Assembly: GCA_020912385.1 (NCBI GenBank)
Contig: CP087219.1
Coordinates: 1,178,001-1,242,000, forward strand
Direction of reading: 5' to 3'
Origin: Neofusicoccum parvum
Lineage: Eukaryota > Ascomycota > Dothideomycetes > Botryosphaeriales > Botryosphaeriaceae
Length of the DNA: 64,000 bases
Below the pieces are notes generated by a model. That model saw nothing but the letters and a program-made list of their open reading frames with translations, did not search any database and was not told the DNA's origin. Position 1 is the first letter of the stretch. Each line of letters begins with the position of its first letter. The translations under genes were made by a program, and so were the position numbers. Positions 42,901-52,000 of this stretch are shown one piece after another.

Positions 42901-43956
42901 TGTTGCGGGTGTTGTCCAGTGCCAGTCGCCATCTCCGCCGTATCCTTCACCGATGTTGAGAACTGCCAGCTGGGGGTCGGCAGGGGTGTTCACATCTCCA
43001 ACCCACCCGCCGAAGACGATGATCTTCGAGCCATCCGAAGTCAACAGCGCTGTGTGGCCCGATCTCGGCTCGACCTCGACGGTTTCATCACGCTTGGTCA
43101 AGCCGGTGTGCTCTTGAGAAGGCTGCCCAACGCCGAGGAAGGTCCAGGTCTCCTGGGGCAGGGAATACAGGGCGACTTGTGACATGTTGATATAAGCGGT
43201 TTGAGTGTGGCCTCCGACCAAGACAAAATTCTGCTGCTGATCGCGTGAACCGTCGCTGTCGTTGGAGTAGGATGGAGGGAGAGCGACCAAGGCGAAGCCA
43301 GCCTCAGCCACTGGCGGACCGCGGGCGGGAGCGACATTCAGCGTGTACTGGGTGGCGGAGTCGGGGCCTATCTGGAGCATGGAGTTCGAGTAATTGGCGG
43401 AGGATTGCCAGTTGTCCTGGGTCGCACTGGAAGAGGGACACATGCCGCCAAAGGCGAAGACGCTGGCGTTAGCCCCATCCTCCGAGCTCGAGAATGACAG
43501 CCCGCTGCTGAGAAAGGTTGGCGCAAGCAGGCTGCCTCCATCAGCGGCCCCCAGCGCCACGTCGGCCCACGTCCAGGTCCCATTCCCGTGGCCCGAATCC
43601 TCGTCGACCTCAAACGTCCAAATCTTTGCATCTTGGGCCGGGTCCGCACATGCCCCCGCGTAGACGGTGAAGTTCCCACTTGCTTGTGCGACGGGTATGT
43701 ACGGGGTCTGGGCGCTGGGGGACGACCAAGGCAACGCGGGGTAGAGAGTGTTGTAGCTGAGGTTTGCTGGGTCAAGGGTCTCGGAGACGTCGAGAGAGCG
43801 AAGCTGTGCCTGGTTGCTCGCGCTCGGGGCCGGGCCGAAGACGTAGAGCAGGCCGTCTTTCCTGGCGGAGCGGAAAACGCTGGTGGGGTGGTAGGGCAGC
43901 TGCGCATCGGCAGAGGCAGCCAGCAGAAGCAAGACCAGGAGTCTCAGCCGGTCCAT
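39931..43956 (-). CDS. Kelch-repeat type I membrane protein with long cytosolic tail
   Basis: Single exon, 1341 aa. Signal peptide MDRLRLLVLLLLAASADA. Residues about 20-425 form a Kelch/galactose-oxidase-like beta-propeller with repeated FAFGGMCP, FVLVGGHTQ, IIVFGGWVGD and MMVVGGYS blades and many N-glycosylation sequons. A Ser/Gly-rich stalk is followed by one transmembrane helix at about 440-460 (GLGIGLAAVLAMTVFYFW), then a basic stop-transfer sequence and about 880 residues of Ser/Pro-rich cytosolic tail. Topology resembles fungal cell-surface polarity or wall-sensing proteins. That role is inference; the fold and topology are seen. The intact frame over 4 kb makes the gene call secure. 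Confidence 0.88.
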   Translation of the reverse strand: MDRLRLLVLLLLAASADAQLPYHPTSVFRSARKDGLLYVFGPAPSASNQAQLRSLDVSETLDPANLSYNTLYPALPWSSPSAQTPYIPVAQASGNFTVYAGACADPAQDAKIWTFEVDEDSGHGNGTWTWADVALGAADGGSLLAPTFLSSGLSFSSSEDGANASVFAFGGMCPSSSATQDNWQSSANYSNSMLQIGPDSATQYTLNVAPARGPPVAEAGFALVALPPSYSNDSDGSRDQQQNFVLVGGHTQTAYINMSQVALYSLPQETWTFLGVGQPSQEHTGLTKRDETVEVEPRSGHTALLTSDGSKIIVFGGWVGDVNTPADPQLAVLNIGEGYGGDGDWHWTTPATSGSGLASGAGIYGHGAFMLSGDVMMVVGGYSITSTSSRFKSRADLAQNSQSYFFNVSSNTWLSEYSPASGESGSSSSGSGSSSTSKAGLGAGLGIGLAAVLAMTVFYFWYKRYLNKKRQIREKEIQDLSHDPYGYHGNEPYGNGGDYTDYLNDREAAALAVDPWFLNGRQGWKAQRAQEAERTGLLVEIPSPTRGLRRSLHGRAYHQAPRYDETRINQGSGGIHPIDEEDEIESITNERTGMPEMSERPGTAENRISALSKSSASHDPFTDPDPLRSHPVLAPQSVVHFPTSLKPSGNIPTIQPVLSSPMQARTADARSGSPNWELIANSGSSSGRSDRLSTDKSDRTGSNLSDLSARSALSTLSARSGAASVARTLSNASAAILATITNPFSTPNVSPANDRQRLSLQIPTDSLQAARRSGESVGNGGRANADADSFRTAKTSFAKLQAEGEALLGGRPEDIDDLPAPSGYPSSTSSDRESPNLVHTPVDFYPQQSSEQLKGHEQNATPLQQNDETLHRLTHTTSSETLDLSTPIDNSFATRDRSKSWIRGSVRLALARRPSSSHRYSNSQDRTQSLTTTSHRRRRHTNEDDGSGWFGSGGADKSGNRSGSNSPTKLRRHRRSGSGVGVGESVSGTRPSTAGDTPSPPRRANSDASFWRSKRGSKAWSEDAPSPMWPPDVRDERDWAVATPDPGKSRESFFAASTEGEDWDVEAAAEGRVVQVMFTVPRQRLRVVNVDTESGSGETSDETRSGKRVPSEPKGKQRVENLRDDKPLPTPPAATAAAAQLLSEDATPTNKGKARAVPLSEQPPETPPPLRPPPVTIAPLPTFHNLPRSLPDLQPLHKPPPLSPAFPPDLDDDTSSPLIPPPSLSQLTRSTGLTTNASLISPYGANSSINPAASTSTIGTTITAPESPMRGRLSDKNLREVRKEREARSISRGRGLLTPAKTGAATPGTEERSKSRVSVRSEGGGSVKDLVSQIEARNGRS

Positions 43957-46318
43957 TGCCCTGGATTGTGCAGTTGAGCGCAGGCGCGTCGCGTCTCGAT
44001 GGGCAGATGCGCGGCGTCTAGCAGGACATGGCAGCGGGGACTCTCGCTCGACTCCTTCGGTCAGGCCGTGCGCGGGCTGATATCATGCGGGCGTGACAGC
44101 TGCAGGCCACGGCGGTCTCGAACGAGGTTGGCGGAACTGAGTTAGAAGGAGTGACGATCGGATGGTGGAGCGGTTGGGTTTGGACGTTTGGACCTCTGGT
44201 CGAGGGAAAGTCAGTGGGCTGGGAGCTGGGGGCGCGGCCGCACGGTGGGCCGCTGTAAACACATGCAACCAGCCCTCGCGGCGCTCCATTGCGCAAGCAG
44301 GCAGCCAGGCCTCGTTCTTCACCCGTCTGGAAGCACGTGCAGCGGGCGGCCAGCTCGATGCGGCCAATGGAATGCGCGCAACTGGCGAAGGTGCCGGGCG
44401 ACGCGGCTGCACGACATGGAGGGTCCCCGGTGTTGGCGTTCCCGCAGCTGCCCAGGCAACCGGCGTGGCTGGTTGCGGGCGGCTGGGCGGCAGGGCCTCG
44501 CCGCGCCAGCTGGGACGCACCCCGCCGCGCCCGCCGCCGAACCTCAGGCCGGTGCATCGCGGCGGCGCGCAGGATGATTGGGCGCGGGTCGTCGCCATCG
44601 CGCCGCCATCGCGTCGCCGTCGCCGTCGCCGGTGGTCGCGACGCGCACCGCAGCTGGCCACGGTCCTGCCCACGGGCCTCCGGCTGCCGGCAGATCGCCG
44701 AGTCAGGCATGCAGGGCCCTCGTCCAACTTCTGGGATCACTTCTGCCCGCCTGCGATACTCGTACGCACCCCACCAGCGCCCTGCCACTGCCCCGGCGTC
44801 GCAACCCCCGACGATCCGGCGACAACCGGCCCTCCGCCGCGCACGACGTGGCCGCCAAGCCAGCGAGAGCCTGCAAGTCACCAGGCCTTCCTGGCCCGGC
44901 CACGAGCCGAGTACGTCACTGAGATCTCTCGCGCAGAAGCATCAGGAAAATTTCCGGGCGACGGCTGCTGCTGCGCGACTCGGCAGGTGCGCGATGCCAA
45001 GCGTCGCCCTCGATTAGAATCGGCTCATTAATATATCACAGCTGCGCCGGTCAATAGGAGTCCTGCGTGTGAGAAGATTAACGCCGCCACGTCTGAGCCG
45101 CCCAATCACCGCCTTAGCTCGCGCTATTTCAGCTCGGGGCGGCCTCAGTCTTTCGGAGGCAGCACCGCCGCGGCTCGCCATCAAGACCTGGCCGCCCTGC
45201 AACCGAAGTCACTCCTCACCCGTCGCCTCAGTCTCCGGAGCTGCTCCCGTTCGACTGCGGCAGCCGGAGTCGCGAGCTGCAAGCCATCCGAATCTTTGCG
45301 GCCCCCGAACCCATCCATGTCCCAAAGCCTCCATCTCCACCATTTAGCAGGATTCCTCTCCATCCCAACCACTCCGACGGCGGGACCACTTTCCCGAACC
45401 ATCCCATTATCCTCCGAAGCAGTTAGGCGATGCGACGCCGTCTGTATTATCACGAGGGCAGCCATACTTCTACATCCCGTGTCAAGGTGGGGGCTTCCGT
45501 CCTATGCGTTGCCATCTCCGTACTCCTCGTGACGCACGCAAACAAACAAAAAAATATCATTTTCCCCACCCGCAGCGTGGTTCTTCTCCAGCCATGCTCC
45601 CACATCCTGTTGCCGCATCACCTGACCTTTGGACAGATAATACCCACCTTAGGATGGGAGAGGCCGATACTTTCGCCCGCACAATTGAATTTCCGACAGC
45701 AACGCCTACGTGAATGAGTCTCTCCACTCTATGCTTCCCTGCAAGCCACTGAAGTTGCGGTGTGCTTGGTGCAATGATTTTTGATCTCTCCATCTCCCTT
45801 GTTCACGGGACTTTCCCTCCTTCCCAGTGGTCATGATTCGGCATCAAGCTATCTTTGCCATGCCTTGAGTGCAGTGCGCCGCTGATAGTCACAGAACATG
45901 TCAGCGAGCGTTGCCGCACACCTGATACTACAGTTTTCACGTCACGCGAGCGAGGACAGTGATTCGAGCAAGGTTTGAATGAACACATGCATCTCATTAC
46001 ATACCAGTGTCTCGTTTTTACCAGAGTCCCAGCTCAGAGCCATTGACCGTTACGCGACCGTTACTCATTAAAGAAAGTGACAGAGCTGAAGGGAAAACAT
46101 CCCTAAGGAAAGAAAAAAAGAGGATTAAAAAGAAAGTCGTTGATCATCCGCAGTAACTATCCCAACAATCTCGACTAGCGAGTTCGCCCGATCTCTTGAG
46201 CAGTGGGCTGTAGGCTGTAGCCAGACATCCTAATCCTGACCTGTCGGTCTATTAAACTCTTATTCAACAGATCCGAGGCACACCGTGACTCACCTTTGGT
46301 TTCCAACCATCCTCGAAT
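43957..46318. other. Long GC-rich intergenic region, no gene supported
   Basis: About 2.4 kb between two minus-strand genes. Overlapping frames of up to 289 aa occur on both strands at 44.0-45.0 kb, but all are low-complexity Arg/Ala/Pro-rich and conflict with one another. Presumed promoter of the Kelch gene. Confidence 0.5.
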
Positions 46319-46816
46319 TCAAGAAGTGTGGACGGCAGCATTCGCCTGGAGGCCAGCCGCGAGCGACGCGAGGAACGAGTTCACAATCAACCCCACAGCT
46401 GCACTCACATCGGCCTCTGTCTCGCGCTTGCTGACAACATCAGCGTTCGCCAAACCGTTCACAACGGCGCCAAGACTCGCGCCCACGGCCGCGCCGAGCG
46501 GTCCAATGCCCACGCCCACGCCCGCTCCCAGGCCGACGCCAAGCTGCGGGTCGGCTTCGGCTTCGGCTTCCGCGTCGCGCTTGGTGTGACCGTTGTTGGC
46601 ATTGGTGACGATCAGGGCGCCGATCTGGAACCCGGCGGCGCTGAGCGTGCTGTTGAGCTGGGTCGCGATTTTGAGATTGATGTCGCCGAGGCCAACGCCC
46701 AGGCCAACGCCCAGGCCCAGACCGGCACCGGCATTCGCAGCTTGGGCGGTCGGAGCGGCGGTGGTGAAGGTGGCGGCGAGGGCGAGGAGGGTGGTGACGA
46801 CGGAGATGGTGTGCAT
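46319..46816 (-). CDS. Small secreted protein with Kex2/Ste13-like processing sites
   Basis: Single-exon 165 aa. Signal peptide of about 20 residues (MHTISVVTTLLALAATFTTA). Two Gly/Val/Leu-rich blocks (about 30-45 and 92-117) flank a helix-like segment with one sequon (NST). Two dibasic Lys-Arg sites occur at 79-80 and 130-131. The first is followed by DAEAEAEADP, a run of X-Ala/X-Pro dipeptides of the kind trimmed by Ste13-type dipeptidyl aminopeptidase in alpha-factor precursors. Family not recognised; could equally be a cell-wall-associated glycine-rich protein. Processing is inferred from motifs only. Confidence 0.75.
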   Translation of the reverse strand: MHTISVVTTLLALAATFTTAAPTAQAANAGAGLGLGVGLGVGLGDINLKIATQLNSTLSAAGFQIGALIVTNANNGHTKRDAEAEAEADPQLGVGLGAGVGVGIGPLGAAVGASLGAVVNGLANADVVSKRETEADVSAAVGLIVNSFLASLAAGLQANAAVHTS

Positions 46817-49026
46817 TTTGGCGGGTTGGAAGTTTTGGGTTTGTTTGGAGAAAGAAAAGGAGGATTCCGAACGACTGGCTTTTGGATTTAGGTGATAAGG
46901 GAAGCTATTGGCTTTGAGCTGGTGATGTCCCTGGGATGGGACTGTAGAGGAGACGAGAAGAGAAGCTGGTTGCTCTGGTTGACAAAACAGGTGCGTTCGG
47001 GGGCGATTATATACCTACTCTCTCTCCATCTCTCCCCCTCTCTCTCTGCTAATTCTTCAGGCCTGTCGCCGCAAAGGGAGGTCCATGAAGGGTCCAACTA
47101 CCTACCAGACCTGGCCACCGAAGTCCTATCTTTGGCGCTGGAGACCGAGTAGGTCAGATAGTGTCACTGCTAAGTGATCGTGCTCCCTGAACCGGCTCTC
47201 TGATTGGTGGAAGTCAAAGGCGAGATTCTGCATTGGGTAATGGTCGGTCTTCAAGCACTCCTGGATTCCTTATCAAGGCAAGACGATGGGCATGACAGCA
47301 AAAGAGACAAACCACGACCACCTCATATGCTTCTGAAAACAGCGATCGAGGGTGTGGTCGCGGTCTCCGTCGGTAGAGTGCTTGCCGATGAAGGGTTCAA
47401 GGAGGGCCCTTATCCATCCCGGTGGGTACATCTCGCCAGACATCCTGGTCGCTGGAACTTCAGTAGCATCTGCCGAAGAAAGGGTGACTGAATTACCGGC
47501 ACATCCAAGAGTGATCAGTCGAGCGAGCACAAAAAAAAGGAGAGAAGAAGCGAGAAATCCACGACTCACGAATAAACAATGACGTGGTTTCTACACTCGT
47601 TGCAATAACAAATCCAGTAAAGGAGAGACACAATAGTGCATATTCCTTCAAACAAAGAGCTCCTCCATATGCCGAGACCCCTAGCTTGGCACACGCGTTC
47701 CGCACTCCTTGCTTCGGAAGACATCCGCGTGGACACTTGATGGGGAGCAACTGACGTAGTTGCACCTCGTGCGCGTGGGGCGTCGCCACTTCCGCGTCCG
47801 CTTGCGGCAGGCGGACGTTTTGGCCGTGCACCCCTTGAAGAACGCACGTGCTATGACGACGCTACTCTACATGGCAATGGAGAATTCCGAGATGTGGTCG
47901 GGTCCGCAATCTTGGGAGTGACGCTCTTGGATCTGAGGCCTTAGCTTTGAATCGCTGCTCTTCCGGGTGCGATGAGAATCAACGGCTTTGACGTGTAACT
48001 TGTGTTGCAACAGTAGTGCAACAAGGATATCTCCCAAAGTACTGTACCTACAATATCAGACTGTTTTGAACTCAATGTATGCGTCAAAATACTGGCGACC
48101 ATTGTTTACAAACCGCAAAGAATGAAAACAGAATGGACTTACCATACACCGATACGGAGCCATAGAAGGGCTTGGTAAGAGCCCTTTTAGACGGGCGCAA
48201 CATTTCAGCCATCAACCTCCGGTATTGTTACGGCGAGCTCGGAGTGGGCTATCCAGATACATCGCACCGCTTTTTTGATAGCTATTACTTCTTTCCCTTG
48301 TCCTAAGATGGTTCCCCCAACTTGCACTTTATTCCTGTGTGTTAACCGCTTGTGCAGCCGCTTTCTGTCCACACCTGTACCTCACTTTCTACATACCCGC
48401 CCTGTATATTTCTACCATTATCTTCCTCTCGGTATACTGTTGATAAGCTCCCTATCGTAGATAGTGATTGAGACGAGTGAAGGTATAAAGTGGCATACTC
48501 ACACAAGGAGTGCAAGCTGCGCTAAACACTTGGGTGGGGGGCGGGGGTAAGATAGCAAGGAAGGGGTAGAGCAGCCACCCCTTCAAATCATAGGCAGTGA
48601 AATCATTCGCGTGGACGCATAGCAAGGAATATCGTTTGTTATAAATAATCTCAAGAGTGGCCCTTCACCAGTCGGACTCAAGCACCAATCAGAACCTGTA
48701 CCGATATTAGAAAGGATAAACTCCAACCCCGCCATTCCCTTTATCCCTTTGTCCAGTCGTTTGTAACTTTTTTGCTGTCCCGTGTCGATAACCGCATGAA
48801 ACATCCACCCCCTATCCACGCCACTTGAATTTGTGCACACCTTCTTGCCCGAACCTTCACACGAGCGCGCAAATCACCTCCTTTCCTCCCATCCCCGCCC
48901 TATCGCGTGCTGCAAACCCACTCCTGCGCTCCGCGCCATCACCGGAATTGTCTTCGCGATCCGTACCGTGACATCAGGGCCGCCAATCAGCGATAGCTGG
49001 AATACCGACACGCGGAAAGGTAGAGC
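46817..49026. other. Long intergenic region, no gene supported
   Basis: About 2.2 kb. A pyrimidine-rich CT repeat lies at 47019-47046, upstream of the small secreted protein. Other frames are short and without domains. Confidence 0.5.
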
Positions 49027-52000
49027 TCAGAGCTCAGGACTTGCCTGGCGAGCATCTCCGTGCTCATCAGCCCCCTCCATCTCGTCGTCATCATCGTCAC
49101 GATACTCGATCGGACTCGAATCTACCATCGCCTCTTCCTCGTTGTCGTCGGCAGCCGCCCTCCGCCGCTCTTTCTTCGCCGGAGACTCCGGCTGTGGCGT
49201 TTCCTCCACGACGCCTCTGAAGAAATGCTTCGCGCTTCTCTCCGCACGTCTGAACAGCCGCGCGACACCGCCTACGCCACCGTAAGAGCTATTGCCACCG
49301 TTCTCGTCTGCCGTGGTCGCTCCGTCCTCGCGCTCGTCTGAAGCCGATGCTGCGTCGCTACTACTTGTCGCTTCTTCCGCGGCAGCACCGTCGTCTTCCT
49401 TGCGGATCACGGCGTGCTGAGTTGATGTTGGGGAAGGTTCCTGGGCGGTCGCGCTTGGTCTAGACTGCCATTGTGATGGGCGCGTCACATTATGCAGTTC
49501 GGTCTGCGACGGGCGGGCGTTGGCTTCCTGGGCAAGCTGGTCCGCCGCTGCTTCGTCCTCGTCTTCGTCGTCGGCGTCAAAGACACTGTCAGCCTCGTCA
49601 TCATCCTCGACAGCGCCATGGAAAGCCGTGGGAGGGGCAGCCTTGGTGATGACCACTCGGCCAGCCTTGCCATGCTGGTGGGGTCCAGAAAGCAGCTCAT
49701 CTGCGTCCGCATCTGCCATGTCCACATCACCGCCATCGGTCGCAGCTTGAGTCTCATCTGTATCGTCACCATCAACCCATACCTCTTCACCCCTCTCCTG
49801 ATCCCAGCGCCACCTCTCCGCAGCACTTCTCGCCTCCTCCGTGCTCGCCAACCTCCTCTCGCCCGTCTCCGAATTCCAAGCCCACCCCTCCCTCAACCAC
49901 ATCCACCTCAGGAAGGCCCTCAACTCCTTGTCAGTTGGCCGTACCCTCTTCCACTCCGGCTCGAACCCCTCGTCTCCCACGCCCGCACCATTCCAGTCCA
50001 GCGCTACGCCGCGCAGCGGGTCGCGACAGAAGATCCGCCAGCTGTCGAGCGCGTACGCGCCGCAGCCGGGCAGGTGTGCGATCTCGAAGGCTGCAACGCG
50101 GGGATCATCATCGCCGAGGATTTCGAAGGGCTTGATGTCGCGCTGTGCGCCCTTTGTCGGGTAGTTCATGGTGCGATAGCGGTGCCCGGCTCGCGGCGAG
50201 TTGACGAGCCATTGCTTTGCCAGGTCGATGAGTTTTCGGGCGCGCGCGTTCTGTAGGCCCAGTGGTCGGAGGAACAATTGAACATCCGTAAGATTAGCGT
50301 GGGCAACCTCGTCAGGGCCCGGGTAGCGGGCAACGAATTCGCGGAACTTGGGGATGGCATGGGCGCCTTTAGTCTTGTTGAGGAAGATGACGGCGACAAG
50401 CAGTTGGAAGGGTTTGTGCGCGAGCTCTTCCTGAATCAGGCCGAACCGGGAAGCCTTGACAGAGGGGAATGGTAGGGAGGAGACAGTTCCGGGAGGTGGG
50501 CGTTTTGGCTTTTGGGAGCCAGAGGGGGGTTTAAAGTGCTTGGAGCGCAAGCCAGTACGACGTGTCTGGGCTGATAGGCTTCCGTCAGGACGCAAGAAGC
50601 CTTTCGGCTCATTGTCATAAGACGAAACCCTACTTCCAGGCTCGGAAACGTTGTCCTTTTCTGCTGCCTCAATTGTCGGCGGAGTGGAGGACACATGTGC
50701 AGCAGTCGTGTCGCCAACCTGCGGAATACTGTCCCGGGGCTCTAGCACTGTGGCTGCCTTAGATCTGCGTGCGCTTGATTTAATTAATTCGTCCGACACA
50801 TCTCGGCGCTCTTGTGGAGTAACAATCCATGGGTAGTCCTCAGAAGTGCCACGGCGATACCGTGGTGTTTCCTGGTTTGGAGTTGGTTTTGGTGTACCAG
50901 AGACGAGTTGGCTAAAAGGGCCAGTTTTTGTAGTCTTGGCCGGTGACGCACTTTCTATTACAACGGAGCCGGACGTGAAAGCACCACTTCCATTAGTTCC
51001 TCGAGGTCTTTTGATAGGCCGAGACGCTCGAGTGGTGTCAGTCATTGTCAATGGCTCAGTGTCGCCTATCCGCCTCCTCTTTCGTAAGGGCCTATCTCCA
51101 AATTTATTGACCTGTTGGTCGTCGGCTTCTTCGTCGGTTCCTACACCTTCTTGTGATGATGACGAAATGGATGAGATGGTTATTATCCCTGATGATTTGA
51201 TCCTGTTAATATTACTCTTGCCGCCAAAGCCATTGAACTCACCCTGGGTAGGCTTCGCATCACCATATGCCCTATCATCTGCCTCTAGCGAGTCTTCGGA
51301 ATCGGACATCCGCTCGTCTATGTCCTGATCATCATGATCTGTGGATGTGTCGTGCGGGGAATCTTTACCCTGGTTGTCCTCGTCGACATCCCGCCCAGCG
51401 CTTCTCGCCGCCTCTTTATCCTCGGAAATTCCACGCTCGATATAGACACGGACACAATTGAATCGTCCAATCGCAGGCTTTGCATTGTTGACAATTGATT
51501 TAGGAATTCGCTGGCTTCCGGTGGAGTCTTTGGACCCACTTCGGTCTACGATCATGGTATCGAGAGGAGAGGCACTTGCTGCGGCATTAGACCTGGCTCT
51601 TTTGGATCCTGGATGAGTTACAGACGACTGTGGTGACGCATGGCTGGCTTTATCTCCCTCGTCAGGCTCACTATTAGATTCCGGTAGAGGGATCTGCGTG
51701 GGATCGGGACTCTCTTTGCCGTATTCTGATTGGTGAAGGCTCTCAACTACACTTGGGTTGGATGAAGTCGGAGATTTGGATTTGACCGCAGCGCCTGGTT
51801 GGGAAGGCTCCTCTACTGCTCTGGAGGTCCTAGGTTCGGACTTTTCTGAATCCAACTCCGGTTCTGAATCGGAATTTGACTCTGATGAATCCGACTCCGA
51901 TTCTGATTCAGAATCAGATTTCTGCGGGAATGTGTCTTGCTTCGGCATATCAGGCAGCTTCTGAGCGGAATTCCTTGCGGGGAAAGGCAACTGTGGTGGT

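Noticed and set aside
44162..45031. 289-aa open frame on the plus strand, with a 287-aa one opposite
   Set aside because: Mutually overlapping Arg/Ala/Pro-rich frames without recognisable domains; more likely promoter DNA of the Kelch gene.
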